Source: Nocardioides anomalus (lineage in GTDB: Bacteria; Actinomycetota; Actinomycetes; Propionibacteriales; Nocardioidaceae). Taken from it: DNA of 64,000 nt. The stretch covers positions 3,162,001 through 3,226,000 of the forward strand of contig NZ_CP049257.1 of assembly GCF_011046535.1 (NCBI RefSeq), read 5' to 3'. The translations under genes were made by a program, and so were the position numbers. The stretch's first letter is position 1; the number at the start of each line of letters is the position of its first letter. The notes beneath the pieces were generated by a model. It did not search any database. It was not told where the DNA came from and worked only from the letters and a program-made list of their open reading frames with translations. Of the stretch, positions 1-9,664 are shown in pieces.

Positions 1-1
1 C

Positions 2-1411
2 CGCTACGCCAACCCGCGCACGGCGGTGGTGTTCGGCCGCCCGGCGAGCGGGCTGGTAGGCCGACCGCTGGAGGAGCTGCTGCCCGACGGACGGCTCGCC
101 GGCCACGTCGCGCGGCGTACGGCGTCGGCGGCCGCCACCGACCGTCAGCCGGACAGCCGGCTGGAGCTCACCGCGCGGCGCGGCGACGGCGTCGAGTTCC
201 CGGCCGAGGTCATCCTCACCCCGCTGCCGACCGACGCCAGCCCGTGGCTCATCGTCAGCGTCCTCGACGTCTCGCAGCGCCGCGACGCCGAGCTGCGGGT
301 CCGCCGCCAGAGCCGGCGCTACCTCACCCTGGCCCTCATCAACGAGGCGGTCGCCGCCGCCGACGACGTCGCGACGCTGCACCCGAGGATCTGCCGGGCC
401 GCAGTGGTCCAGGGCGGCTTCGTGGGCGCGCGGGTCGTGGCGCACGGCCCGGGCGGGCCCGGCCCGGTGCTGGCCAGCGCGGGCGCTCCCCTGACCGGGA
501 CGTCCGCCGAGGCCGCGGCGCCGAGCGACGGCACCGAGGCGCTCTTCGTCGACGACCTCGGCCCCGACGCCAGCGACGTCCGCTCGGCGGCCGTGCTCCC
601 CCTGTGCAGCCGGGGGAGGACGGTCGCGACCTGGCGGCTGTACGCCGAGCGCGCCGGCGCCTTCGACGAGAGCCTGCGCGAGCTGCTCCGCGGCGCCGCG
701 GACACGATCTCGCTCGCGCTGGACCGCTTCGAGTCGCGCGCCGAGCTGGACGCCGCCCTGGCCCAGCGCACCGAGCTCCTGCACCGCCTGGCCGCCGCCC
801 AGGAGGAGGAGCGCACGCGGATCGCCGACGACGTCCACGACCACAGCGTGCAGGCCCTCGCGGCGGTCGGGCTCCGGCTCGGCATGCTGCGCCGCCGGCT
901 GGCGCAGGCCGCCCCGGACCTGGTCGCCGACGTCGACCGGCTGCACGACGACGTGCGTGCGGTCGGCGAGGGGCTGCGCCACCTGCTCTTCGACCTCGAG
1001 GCGGTGCCGCCGAGCGTCACGCTCACCGACCTGCTCTCCGACGCGGCGGCCCACGTCTTCGAGCTGAGCGCCGTGGACTGGCGGGTCGAGAACGCCCCCG
1101 ACCCGCGCGAGCTGGACCTGGCGCCGGCGACCCGCACGCACGCCGTCCGCGTGGCCAAGGAGGCACTGGTCAACGTGGCCAAGCACGCCGACGCGCGGAC
1201 CGCGACGATCCGCGTCACGGTCACCGCCGACGACCTCGAGGTCCGCATCGCCGACGACGGCGTCGGGATGGCGCCCGGCGCAGAGCAGCCGGTGCCGGGC
1301 CACCGCGGCATCGCCGCGATGCGCGACCGGGTCACGCTCGCCGGCGGGGAGCTGCGCCTCGAGCCCGGCCACCCCGGCACCGTGGTCACGGTGCGGCTAC
1401 CCCAGCCCTGA
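2..1411 (+). CDS. Sensor histidine kinase, NarL/HisKA_3 type (5' end outside window)
   Basis: Membrane-independent part of a two-component sensor kinase; the reading frame is open to the window edge, so the N-terminus is missing. Seen in order: the end of a PAS domain (RYANPRTA, then VFGRPASGLVGRPLEELLP), a GAF-like region at about residues 100-230, a HisKA_3 phosphoacceptor box (EEERTRIADDVHDHSVQ) and a HATPase_c domain with an N-box-like LVNVAKHADARTA and a G-box IADDGVGMAP. The His in DVHDH is the expected phosphorylation site. The family pairs with LuxR-type response regulators; none is adjacent here (the nearest in the window is at 59147-59791). The internal GTG pair at 26-31 is not a credible start because it lies inside the PAS fold. 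Confidence 0.9.
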   Translation, partial: RYANPRTAVVFGRPASGLVGRPLEELLPDGRLAGHVARRTASAAATDRQPDSRLELTARRGDGVEFPAEVILTPLPTDASPWLIVSVLDVSQRRDAELRVRRQSRRYLTLALINEAVAAADDVATLHPRICRAAVVQGGFVGARVVAHGPGGPGPVLASAGAPLTGTSAEAAAPSDGTEALFVDDLGPDASDVRSAAVLPLCSRGRTVATWRLYAERAGAFDESLRELLRGAADTISLALDRFESRAELDAALAQRTELLHRLAAAQEEERTRIADDVHDHSVQALAAVGLRLGMLRRRLAQAAPDLVADVDRLHDDVRAVGEGLRHLLFDLEAVPPSVTLTDLLSDAAAHVFELSAVDWRVENAPDPRELDLAPATRTHAVRVAKEALVNVAKHADARTATIRVTVTADDLEVRIADDGVGMAPGAEQPVPGHRGIAAMRDRVTLAGGELRLEPGHPGTVVTVRLPQP

Positions 1412-1499
1412 GCCGGGCCAGCCCCTGGTGCGCGTGCACTAGACACAGTCGACGCAACCGCGCCTGGGCACGCGTCAGCGTCTGCATGACAGTGGAGCC

Positions 1500-1832
1500 A
1501 TGCCTTCCCTGACCAGGTCCGACCGCGACGTCGAGCGCCTCCACCTCGAGCGGGCGCTCACCCCCTGCCTGCCCGCCGAGTGCGCGGCCTGGCTCTGGGA
1601 CGAGGCCTGGGACGGCGCCGGGCTCAGCCCGGCGACCCTGGCCGAGTGGTACCGGCGCTTCGGCGCGGACGCCGCGGCCCTGGCCGTCGCCGCCGGCCTC
1701 AGCGAGGCGACGCTGCGCCAGCACCTGGTCGACGGCTGCGACCCCGACCCCGACCGGCTGGTCATGCTGGCCGAGCTGAACTGCTACCCCTTCTCGCCGC
1801 CCGCGGCCCGGGGCGGAGCGGCACCGCGATGA
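1500..1832 (+). CDS. Hypothetical protein, 110 aa, with HTH-like segment
   Basis: I do not recognise this family. It is a soluble, acidic protein rich in Ala, Leu and Trp, with no signal peptide or membrane segment. Around residues 58-82 the string DAAALAVAAGLSEATLRQHL has the spacing of a helix-turn-helix (small residue, AGLS turn, TLRQHL recognition-like helix), so a DNA- or partner-binding role is possible. It starts with ATG 88 bases after the sensor kinase stop and ends in an ATGA overlap with the next gene, a 71-residue kinase dimerisation domain, suggesting coupled translation and perhaps a shared function. Codon use is like that of its neighbours. Confidence 0.6.
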   Translation: MPSLTRSDRDVERLHLERALTPCLPAECAAWLWDEAWDGAGLSPATLAEWYRRFGADAAALAVAAGLSEATLRQHLVDGCDPDPDRLVMLAELNCYPFSPPAARGGAAPR

Positions 1833-2044
1833 CCGAGACCGCCGCGGAGCGCGAGGAGCTGCGCGCGCTGCTCAGCCACGAGCTGCGCACCCCGCTCACC
1901 ACGATCATCGGCTACGTCGAGATGCTCTCCAGCGCCGACACCGGGCCCCTCAACGCCCAGCAGCGCCGGATGCTCGAGCGCATCGACGTCAGCGCCACCC
2001 GCCTCCTCGAGGTCGTCGAGACCGTGGCTCAGCGAGTCGACTGA
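1829..2044 (+). CDS. Stand-alone HisKA dimerisation/phosphoacceptor domain, 71 aa
   Basis: The whole protein is one HisKA-type dimerisation and phosphotransfer helix pair: the H-box [20 protein letters not shown] is intact with its His, followed by a second helix ([20 protein letters not shown]). There is no HATPase domain, and none follows on this strand because the next gene is antisense. It therefore cannot phosphorylate itself; it could be a phosphotransfer or dimerisation partner, or the remnant of a larger kinase. It overlaps the 110-residue gene as ATGA, which argues for expression. It belongs to the classic HisKA class, not the HisKA_3 class of the kinase upstream. Its 3' end overlaps the convergent membrane gene by 56 bases. 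Confidence 0.7.
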   Translation: MTETAAEREELRALLSHELRTPLTTIIGYVEMLSSADTGPLNAQQRRMLERIDVSATRLLEVVETVAQRVD

Positions 2045-3143
2045 GCCCGCCCACCACGCGCTCGAGCGGTCCGCGCTGACCGGCCGCGACAAGACCCGCC
2101 CCGACCAGCAGCAGCACCACCACGTGCCACACGTACGACGAGGGCTCCTCGGCCGGCCAGACCCGGTCGGTCCGCATCACCACGTGCAGGCTGTAGAGGC
2201 TCAGCGTCATGGCCCCGGCCCCGGCCGCGACGGCCAGCAGCCGGCTCGACCGCCCCCGCAGGGCCGAGGCCACCAGCAGGGCGCCGGCGATGACCACCAC
2301 CGCGCTCGCCCCGGTCTCCAGCAGGTCGAAGGGCGTCCCGCTGTGCGGGGCGACGACCAGCAGCCAGGCCCACGAGCCGCCCGCCGGGGTCGAGCCGTGC
2401 ATCCCGCCGCCGATGGCGTCGACGAAGGCGCCGGCGGTCGAGACGTCGCCGTACCGACCGGACTCGGGCACGAGCCGGCGCAGCACCCACGCCTGCTCGG
2501 TGAGCGAGCGCGAGACCAGGAAGACCACCGCGCCCACGACGACGCCGCCGAGGACCAGGCCGACCTGCACCGAGCGCTCCCTGAGCGCGGAGCGCCCCAG
2601 CGCCATGCCGAGCAGCAGGTAGGCCAGCCAGGTGACGCACGGGTAGTAGCCGGTGAAGGCGAGCTCGCCCAGCAGGTGGCCCGGGTCGCGGAGCTGGTCG
2701 AAGGCGGGACTGGGGCCGAGCCGCGGCGGCAGGTGCGGGCGCACCAGCTGGGAGACGACCGGGCCGAGGACCACCCACAGCGCGGCCAGCGCCCACAGCC
2801 AGCGCGCGGGCAGGCGCAGGAACGGCAGGCCCAGCAGGAACAGCAGCCCGTAGTAGGTGAGGATCACCGCCAGGGTGGTCTCGAGCTCGCCGAGCGCCAG
2901 GCCGAGCAGGGCGACCAGCAGGGCGCGGACGACCAGCCCGCGCCACGTCGTGCGCCGGGCGAGCAGGACCAGGCTCACCCCGGCCAGCACGGCGAACAGC
3001 GCCGAGGCCCGGCCGTCGACGAGGTAGGACCACCACGTCAGGGTCCCGTCGGGCCGCCGCTCGTCGAGGACGTGCGCGGTCACCATGCCCAGCAGCGCCA
3101 GGCAGCGCGCGAGGTCGAGGCCGACCAGGCGCCCTGGGCTCAG
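1989..3143 (-). CDS. Polytopic membrane protein, DUF418/heparan-acetyltransferase-like (probable CTG start)
   Basis: Integral membrane protein with about ten hydrophobic segments, resembling the DUF418 / HGSNAT-like acyltransferase group; the substrate is unknown. The first ATG (3086) leaves out the conserved N-terminal helix: in-frame codons upstream encode [15 protein letters not shown], which matches the family's usual D-x-A-R-G/C-x-A-x-x-G-M opening. No ATG, GTG or TTG lies in frame upstream. A CTG at 3143-3141 overlaps the purE stop as CTGA and would give 384 residues; a second CTG is at 3128. I therefore give the longer model. It appears translationally coupled to purK-purE but has no obvious link to purine synthesis. 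If only the ATG is used, the gene is 1989-3086. Confidence 0.65.
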   Translation of the reverse strand: MSPGRLVGLDLARCLALLGMVTAHVLDERRPDGTLTWWSYLVDGRASALFAVLAGVSLVLLARRTTWRGLVVRALLVALLGLALGELETTLAVILTYYGLLFLLGLPFLRLPARWLWALAALWVVLGPVVSQLVRPHLPPRLGPSPAFDQLRDPGHLLGELAFTGYYPCVTWLAYLLLGMALGRSALRERSVQVGLVLGGVVVGAVVFLVSRSLTEQAWVLRRLVPESGRYGDVSTAGAFVDAIGGGMHGSTPAGGSWAWLLVVAPHSGTPFDLLETGASAVVVIAGALLVASALRGRSSRLLAVAAGAGAMTLSLYSLHVVMRTDRVWPAEEPSSYVWHVVVLLLVGAGLVAAGQRGPLERVVGGLSRLAEPRSRRPRGGGWR

Positions 3144-3655
3144 AAGCCCACCCGGCGCTCGCCGGTGTCGCCGCGGACGGCGGCGCCCTTGCCCTGGGCC
3201 GTGGCCTTGAGCTCGGCCTGGAAGTCGACCATCCGCCGGCGCAGCGCCTCGTCGGCCGTGGCCAGGATCCGCACCGCGAGGAGCCCGGCGTTGCGGGCGT
3301 TGCCGATGGCCACCGTGGCGACCGGCACGCCGGCCGGCATCTGCACGATCGAGAGCAGCGAGTCGAGGCCGTCGAGCCGCTCGAGCGGGACGGGGACGCC
3401 GATGACCGGCAGCGGGGTGACGGCGGCGAGCATGCCGGGCAGGTGCGCCGCTCCCCCGGCGCCCGCGATCAGCACGCGCAGACCGCGGCCGGCGGCGTCC
3501 TTGCCGTAGGCCAGCATCTCCTCGGGCATCCGGTGCGCGGAGACCACGTCGGCCTCGTGCGCGACGCCGAACTCCTCCAGCGCCGTCGCGGCCGCCTTCA
3601 TGACCGGCCAGTCGGAGTCGGAGCCCATGACGATCCCGACCTGTGGCTCACTCAC
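3140..3655 (-). CDS. purE: N5-carboxyaminoimidazole ribonucleotide mutase PurE
   Basis: Catalyses rearrangement of N5-CAIR to CAIR in de novo purine synthesis, in the cytoplasm, using the product of PurK. At 171 residues it has family length. The signature [16 protein letters not shown] opens the Rossmann-like fold, followed by AHRMPEEM (the catalytic-region His) and [13 protein letters not shown]. The GTG at 3655 is chosen because it gives a start a few residues before the conserved core and overlaps the purK stop by 8 bases (GTGAGTGA); the longer frame upstream is only the shadow of purK. The same order, purK then purE, occurs in M. tuberculosis (Rv3276c-Rv3275c). Confidence 0.97.
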   Translation of the reverse strand: MSEPQVGIVMGSDSDWPVMKAAATALEEFGVAHEADVVSAHRMPEEMLAYGKDAAGRGLRVLIAGAGGAAHLPGMLAAVTPLPVIGVPVPLERLDGLDSLLSIVQMPAGVPVATVAIGNARNAGLLAVRILATADEALRRRMVDFQAELKATAQGKGAAVRGDTGERRVGF

Positions 3656-4820
3656 TCTCGTCCCCCAAGTCTCCGCGGAACCACGCCGCGGCGTGCCGGG
3701 CGCGCTCGAGGCAGTCCTCGAGGTCGTCACCGTAGGCGTTGACGTGCCCGACCTTGCGGCCCGGGCGCAGCTCCTTGCCGTACAGGTGCACCCGCAGCCG
3801 CGGGTCGCGGGCCAGGGCGTGCGGGTAGCCGTCGTACAGCCGGCCCACCTGGCTGCCGTCCGACCGGTCGGGTCCACCGAGGATGTTGACCATCACCGTC
3901 CACCGCGCCCGCGCCGCCGGCGAGCCGAGGGGCAGGTCGAGGACGGCGCGCAGGTGGTTCTCGAACTGGCTGGTCACGGCGCCGTCCTGGCTCCAGTGGC
4001 CGGAGTTGTGCGGGCGCATGGCCAGCTCGTTGACCAGGACCCGGCCGTCGCGGGTCTCGAAGAGCTCGACGGCCAGCATCCCCACCACGTCGAGCTCGCG
4101 CGCGATCCGCAGCGCGACCTCCTGGGCGTGGGTGGCCAGCTCGGGGTCCAGCTCCGGCGCCGGCGCCACGACCTCGTGGCAGATGCCGTCGAGCTGGGTG
4201 CTGGCCACGACGGGGTACGCCGCGGCCTGGCCGCTCGGGCTGCGCGCGACCTGCGCCGCGAGCTCACGCCGGAAATCGACCAGCTCCTCGGCCAGGACCT
4301 CGACGCCGGCGTCCGCGGCCGAGCGGAACGGCTCCTCGGTGTCCTCGGCCGAGCGCACGACCCACACGCCCTTGCCGTCGTACCCGCCGCGGGTCGTCTT
4401 GAGCACGCACGGGAAGCCGAACGCCGCGACCTCCTCCGCCGTCGCCACCACGGCCCAGCGCGGGCACGGCAGCCCCAGCTCGGTGAGCCGGCGCCGCATC
4501 ACCGCCTTGTCCTGGGCGTGCACCAGGGCGTCCGGCCCCGGGCGGACCGCGACGCCGGCCTCGGCCAGCGCGCGCAGGTGCTCGGTGGGCACGTGCTCGT
4601 GGTCGAAGGTGACCACTGCCGCGCCGCTCGTGACCGTGCGCAGCGCCTCGAGGTCGCGGTGGTCGCCGACCAGGGTGTCCGGGACGACCTGGGCCGCGGA
4701 GACGCCCTCGGCCTCGGCCAGCAGCCGCAGGGGGATCCCCAGCGCGGCCGCGGGCTCGGCCAGCATCCGCGCCAGCTGCCCGCCGCCGATCAGGGCCACG
4801 GTGGGTGCGAGGTCGGCCAC
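3648..4820 (-). CDS. purK: N5-carboxyaminoimidazole ribonucleotide synthase PurK
   Basis: ATP-grasp enzyme making N5-CAIR from AIR, bicarbonate and ATP; 390 residues, as expected. N-terminal [21 protein letters not shown] is the PurK signature; [13 protein letters not shown] is the ATP-grasp glycine-rich loop; [13 protein letters not shown] is the metal/phosphate-binding segment near residue 270; LGGPDRSDG follows. The start is GTG 4820, six bases after a TAGGGT box on the minus strand, so the mRNA is probably leaderless. It overlaps purE by 8 bases, forming a purK-purE operon. A cluster of palindromes lies just upstream (4894-5006). Confidence 0.97.
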   Translation of the reverse strand: MADLAPTVALIGGGQLARMLAEPAAALGIPLRLLAEAEGVSAAQVVPDTLVGDHRDLEALRTVTSGAAVVTFDHEHVPTEHLRALAEAGVAVRPGPDALVHAQDKAVMRRRLTELGLPCPRWAVVATAEEVAAFGFPCVLKTTRGGYDGKGVWVVRSAEDTEEPFRSAADAGVEVLAEELVDFRRELAAQVARSPSGQAAAYPVVASTQLDGICHEVVAPAPELDPELATHAQEVALRIARELDVVGMLAVELFETRDGRVLVNELAMRPHNSGHWSQDGAVTSQFENHLRAVLDLPLGSPAARARWTVMVNILGGPDRSDGSQVGRLYDGYPHALARDPRLRVHLYGKELRPGRKVGHVNAYGDDLEDCLERARHAAAWFRGDLGDESE

Positions 4821-4826
4821 GGGCCA

Positions 4827-4832
4827 ACCCTA
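4827..4832 (-). promoter_or_regulatory. Predicted leaderless -10 box of purK
   Basis: TAGGGT on the minus strand, six bases (4821-4826) before the GTG start of purK. There is no room for a ribosome binding site, so initiation on a leaderless transcript is inferred. Confidence 0.6.
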
Positions 4833-4893
4833 GGGCGTGCCCCACGCCCGGCGGGTGCCGGTCAGGTCGTCACCGCCTGCGCGTCCTCACCGG

Positions 4894-4923
4894 TCGGGAT
4901 ACCCGGGTACCCGGGTATCCCGA
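4894..4923. repeat. Perfect 30-bp palindrome
   Basis: Bases 4894-4923 are identical to their own reverse complement over all 30 positions, with a central GGTACC and nested CCCGGG units (TACCCGGGTA). It lies between the adenylate cyclase stop and the purK promoter. A related partial copy is at 4984-5006. It could form a cruciform or hairpin, bind a dimeric regulator, or terminate transcription from the cyclase gene. Confidence 0.85.
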
Positions 4924-4949
4924 CGAGGCGTTGGGGGTCTTCCTACGCC

Positions 4950-4973
4950 GTTGGGGTGGTGCAACACCCCAAC
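4950..4973. repeat. Hairpin-forming inverted repeat between the two palindrome copies
   Basis: GTTGGGGTG (4950-4958) pairs perfectly with CACCCCAAC (4965-4973) across a six-base loop GTGCAA. The flanks extend the symmetry: ACGCCGTTGGGGT at 4945-4957 mirrors ACCCCAACGCCGT at 4966-4978. A GTTGGGGGT variant also occurs at 4930-4938. Confidence 0.8.
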
Positions 4974-4983
4974 GCCGTGGGGG

Positions 4984-5006
4984 TACCCGGGTACCCGGGT
5001 ATCCCG
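4984..5006. repeat. Second, partial copy of the palindromic unit
   Basis: The 23 bases 4984-5006 are identical to 4900-4922 within the 30-bp palindrome. The left flank differs (GGGG instead of CGGGA), so this copy is not a full palindrome. Spacing between the copies is 84 bases. Confidence 0.8.
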
Positions 5007-5082
5007 CCCTGGCCGTCAGACAAGCCGACCGGCCCGCTGGCGTCGGCACCAGGGCCATCGACGAGCGCGCGACCGGCGGAAC

Positions 5083-6114
5083 CTAGGTCCGCCGCACGGC
5101 GACCGGCTCGACGATGCCGAAGCCGCGGACCGGGCGGGCGGCCAGGCGGCGGGTCTCGAACTGGTCGTCGGGGAGCAGCCCGGCGGTCTCGGCGTCGATG
5201 ATGACGCGGTTGCGGCGGGCCACGGCGGTGAGGCGGGCGGCCATGTTGACCGGCGGGCCGAACACGTCGCCGAGCCGCTGGACGACCAGCCCGCTGGCCA
5301 GCCCGACGCGGACGTCGGGCATCCGGGTGTCGCGACCGATGACGGTGATGATGCCCTCGGCGATCTCGTACGCCGGCACGGGCTGCTCGTGCACGAAGAG
5401 CACCGAGTCGCCGATCGACTTGATGACCCGGCCGCGCTGGCTGGCGACGACGTCGGCGCAGCGGGCCTCGAAGAGCTCAACCAGGTCGCCGATGCGCTCC
5501 TCGGTGAGCTGGTTGGACAGCGCGGTGAACTGCACGATGTCGGCGAACCCGACCGTGAGCCGGGTGGTGTGCAGGTCCTCCTCGCGAGCGCCGAGCGCCT
5601 CCATCCGCCCGACCGCCGCGGCCAGGTGGCGACGCCAGACGTAGACCAGCAGCTCCTCGAACGGCTCGGAGAACTCCTCGATCATCCGCAGCCCGATGGC
5701 CAGCCGGTCGCCGTCCGCGCCCTCGTGGTCCCCGGCCCGCTCGCGGGCCAGCTCGAGCACCCGGGTGAGCAGGGCCGAGACCTCCCAGTCCGAGAGCCGG
5801 GCCATGGTCTGGCCGACCGCGCGGGTGAGGTTGACGGCGAGGTCGAAGTCGATGAGGCCGGAGTCGACCAGCCCGACGAGCGTGGACAGCGCCTGTGCGT
5901 CGGACTGGGTGAACGCCGTCGCGGAGCCGTGCTCGGGGAAGCCGAGGGCGCGCCAGAGGCGGCGGGCCTGGTCCAGGTCGACGCCCGTGGACTCGGCCAG
6001 CTCCAGGGCGTTGAAGACGCGGGCCTCGCCGAGGACGTGCTGCTCGAGGTCCCCGGCGTCGTTGTCGTCCGGGTCGACGGGGCCTTCGGGCGCGCTGCTG
6101 TCGGTGGAGGTCAG
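5083..6114 (-). CDS. Class III adenylate cyclase with N-terminal autoregulatory domain (probable CTG start)
   Basis: Makes cAMP from ATP. The catalytic domain (C-terminal two thirds) keeps every expected residue: metal Asp in FADIVQFT (about 192) and IKSIGDSV (about 236), the adenine-specifying Lys of that motif, Asp in GDVFGPPVN (about 283), transition-state Asn (about 290) and Arg (about 294). It is class IIIc-like, as in M. tuberculosis Rv1264. Upstream of the first ATG (5805) the frame stays open and encodes an Rv1264-type regulatory helical domain (ARRLWRALGFPEHG, then DSGLIDFDLAVNLTRAVGQTM). The only plausible start is CTG 6114, just after the upstream stop (6118), which is in the same frame. 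Cytosolic. Confidence 0.85.
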   Translation of the reverse strand: MTSTDSSAPEGPVDPDDNDAGDLEQHVLGEARVFNALELAESTGVDLDQARRLWRALGFPEHGSATAFTQSDAQALSTLVGLVDSGLIDFDLAVNLTRAVGQTMARLSDWEVSALLTRVLELARERAGDHEGADGDRLAIGLRMIEEFSEPFEELLVYVWRRHLAAAVGRMEALGAREEDLHTTRLTVGFADIVQFTALSNQLTEERIGDLVELFEARCADVVASQRGRVIKSIGDSVLFVHEQPVPAYEIAEGIITVIGRDTRMPDVRVGLASGLVVQRLGDVFGPPVNMAARLTAVARRNRVIIDAETAGLLPDDQFETRRLAARPVRGFGIVEPVAVRRT

Positions 6115-6117
6115 TGC

Positions 6118-6621
6118 TCAGGCACCCTCTTCGCGCGGGTCGCCGCTGTGCAGGTCGTGCAGCAGCTCCTGGATGCGCCGGTGGGTGTCCTCGATGTGCG
6201 GGATGTCGGGCAGCGCGACCTGCCCGTGGGTGCTCGCGTCGCTGATCACGAGCGTGCCGCAGCCGAGCAGCCGGTCGATGAGGTCGCGCTCGTAGGCCAC
6301 GTCACTCACCCGGCTGAGCGGGATGTCGTGGCCGCGGCGGGTGATCACGCCGTGGCGGGTGATGAGCCGGCGCGTGGTCACGGTGTAGGTCGCGGTGAGC
6401 CAGATCAGGGCCGGCCGGACCACGAACCACACGATGCCGAGGGCGACGACCACCCAGACCACCTTGGTGACCACGCCGTTGTCCACGGCGCTCTGCACGA
6501 ACACACCGACGGCGAGGAGCACGACGAGCGCGAGGATCGGCAGCAGCAGCGCCTTGGGGTGCGTGCGCGTGTCGACGACGATCGACTCGCCCTCGTTGAG
6601 CAGGTCCTTGGAGAGTGCCAC
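6118..6621 (-). CDS. PH-domain (bPH2) membrane protein, Rv3278c type
   Basis: 167 residues. An N-terminal soluble stretch (LLNEGESIVVDTRTHPKALL) is followed by two transmembrane helices at about 27-45 and 53-72, then a bacterial PH (bPH2) domain with YTVTTRRLITRHGVITRRGHDIPLSRVSDV. The biochemical role of such proteins is not established. In M. tuberculosis a protein of this type (Rv3278c) sits beside birA, as here. ATG start. The stop is separated by one codon from the probable CTG start of the adenylate cyclase, in the same frame, so the two are probably cotranscribed. Confidence 0.85.
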   Translation of the reverse strand: MALSKDLLNEGESIVVDTRTHPKALLLPILALVVLLAVGVFVQSAVDNGVVTKVVWVVVALGIVWFVVRPALIWLTATYTVTTRRLITRHGVITRRGHDIPLSRVSDVAYERDLIDRLLGCGTLVISDASTHGQVALPDIPHIEDTHRRIQELLHDLHSGDPREEGA

Positions 6622-6660
6622 GCACGGATCATGGCACCTCCGGCCCCTCGGGAGGGGCGA

Positions 6661-7470
6661 TCACACGGGGCGGACGTGCACCACGTCACCGGCGCTGACC
6701 GCGGTGCGCCCGCCGTCGTGGGCCACCAGGAGCCGCCCGCTGGGGTCGATGCCGGTGGCCGTGCCGGTCAGCACCTCGCCGGACGGGAGGTCGACACGGA
6801 CCTCGCTGCCCAGCGTGGCGCAGGCCGCGGCGTACGACTCGGCCAGGCGCATGCCGGCCAGGTCGCCGCCCTCCTGCCAGGTCGTGTAGGCCTCCCACAG
6901 CGAGGCCAGGACGTCGACCAGCAGGTCGGTGCGGTCCACCTCGACGCCCGCGACGGCCAGCGAGACCGCCTCCGGCACGGGGAGCTCGTCCGCGGTCATC
7001 CCGACGTTGATGCCGATGCCCACGACGGCGGCCGGCCCGCTCGCGGTCTCGACCCGCTCGAGGAGGATCCCGGAGACCTTGCGCTGCCCGAGCAGCACGT
7101 CGTTGGGCCACTTGACCTCCGCCTCGGCCCCCGCGGCGCGCAGGGCCTTCGCCACGGCGTACCCGGTCAGCAGCGGCAGCCAGGGCCAGCTGTGCGTGGG
7201 CGCGGTGGGACGCAGCAGCACGGAGAAGGTGAGCGCCGAGCGCGGCGGGGTCTCCCAGGTCCGGTCGAGCCGGCCGCGACCCGCGGTCTGGTGCTCGGCC
7301 ACCAGCACCAGCCCCTCGGCCGCACCCTCGTGGGCGCGCTCGGCGACCAGGGCGTTGGTGGAGGGCGCGGCGTCCAGCACCTCCACGTGGAGGCCCGGCA
7401 GCAGGTCCGGGTCGGCGGCCGCGAGCCGGGCCGCGTCGAGGGGTGGGCGTCCCGCGTCGTCCGAGATCAC
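6661..7470 (-). CDS. birA: Biotin-[acetyl-CoA carboxylase] ligase BirA
   Basis: Attaches biotin to the lysine of biotin carboxyl carrier domains, using ATP via biotinyl-AMP. 269 residues with no N-terminal DNA-binding domain, the usual actinobacterial monofunctional form. Seen: substrate loop [35 protein letters not shown] with the catalytic Lys region, [10 protein letters not shown], and a C-terminal SH3-like segment. GTG 7470 is chosen; the frame extends much further upstream but only as the antisense of the carboxylase gene. It is divergent from accD with 19 bases between the starts. Targets in this window are the acyl-CoA carboxylase alpha chain and pyruvate carboxylase. Confidence 0.95.
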   Translation of the reverse strand: MISDDAGRPPLDAARLAAADPDLLPGLHVEVLDAAPSTNALVAERAHEGAAEGLVLVAEHQTAGRGRLDRTWETPPRSALTFSVLLRPTAPTHSWPWLPLLTGYAVAKALRAAGAEAEVKWPNDVLLGQRKVSGILLERVETASGPAAVVGIGINVGMTADELPVPEAVSLAVAGVEVDRTDLLVDVLASLWEAYTTWQEGGDLAGMRLAESYAAACATLGSEVRVDLPSGEVLTGTATGIDPSGRLLVAHDGGRTAVSAGDVVHVRPV

Positions 7471-7476
7471 ACCCGC

Positions 7477-7482
7477 TAGCCT
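7477..7482 (+). promoter_or_regulatory. Predicted leaderless -10 box of the carboxylase beta gene
   Basis: TAGCCT followed by seven bases and the GTG start at 7490. It lies in the 19-base gap between the divergent birA and carboxylase starts, so upstream promoter elements must sit inside birA. Confidence 0.55.
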
Positions 7483-7489
7483 CCCACGG

Positions 7490-9105
<1,616 letters not shown>

Positions 9106-9109
<4 letters not shown>

Positions 9110-9333
9110 CCGGGCCCGAGCCGGAGCCCCAGCGCCCCCTGCTGCGGGTCGTGCGCGGGAACGCGACCCCCGAGGAGGTCGCGGCCCTGGTGGCCGTGGT
9201 CGCCGCCCTCGGCTCGGCGGCGCCCGAGCCGCCGCGACGGCGTGCGTCCGAGTGGTCCGCGCACCACCGCAAGACCCGCGTCACGCTCCCGCACGGCCCC
9301 GGAGGCTGGCGCTCCAGCGCTCTCCCGCGCTGA
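9106..9333 (+). CDS. accE: Acyl-CoA carboxylase epsilon subunit
   Basis: Small non-catalytic subunit that stabilises actinobacterial acyl-CoA carboxylase. 75 residues, matching the family: [20 protein letters not shown] is the conserved N-terminal helix-strand, a Pro/Arg linker follows, then [26 protein letters not shown] ending in the typical W-x-x-S-x-L-PR. The GTG start overlaps the beta subunit stop as GTGA, so the two are translationally coupled. A damaged second copy of its first half lies at 9541-9664. Confidence 0.9.
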
Positions 9334-9391
9334 GGGGGCCGATGCGTCGCGGCCCCGCGCCCACCAGGCCCGGAGCGGTGACGCAGCGGCG

Positions 9392-9549
9392 CCCCGAACT
9401 CGCGGATCGTGGAGTTGGCCGAGCCGGCGATGGCGAACTCGCTGTCCGGCAGGCCCTCGAGGACCGCGGTGGCGCTGGGCGCGAAGGTGAGGCCCATGCC
9501 GACGCCGGCCACGGCCAGCGGCACGACGAACGAGCCGTAGGCCGAGCCG
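9392..9549 (-). pseudogene. Fragment of a DHA2 MFS exporter gene
   Basis: Bases 9392-9549 match 9932-10090 of the intact exporter at about 90 percent (roughly 15 differences by hand count, ungapped). In the minus frame it reads GMGLTFAPSATAVLEGLPDSEF and GSANSTIREFG like the parent, then loses similarity. It covers only part of one transmembrane region, so it is non-functional. At its right end it shares CCGAGCCG with the accE fragment, a likely recombination junction. Confidence 0.8.
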
Positions 9550-9664
9550 CAGCGCCCGCTGCTGCAGGTGGTGGGCGGCGGCGCGACCCGAGGAGGTCGC
9601 GGCGCTGGTGGCCGTGGTCGCCGCCCTGGGCTCGGCGGCGCCGGAGCCGCCGCGGCGTCCACGA
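9541..9664 (+). pseudogene. Fragment of accE with a 2-base frameshift
   Basis: Resembles accE bases 9117-9240. In the plus frame it reads PQRPLLQVVGGGAT, then a 2-base loss (GCGACCCGAGG against GCGACCCCCGAGG in accE) shifts the frame before [22 protein letters not shown]. It lacks a start and the C-terminal WSAHHRK part, so it is a remnant. Confidence 0.8.

Noticed and set aside
4837..7479. An 880-codon plus-strand frame over the cyclase, PH and birA genes
   Set aside because: Antisense shadow with repetitive Gly/Asp/His/Arg composition and no recognisable domain.
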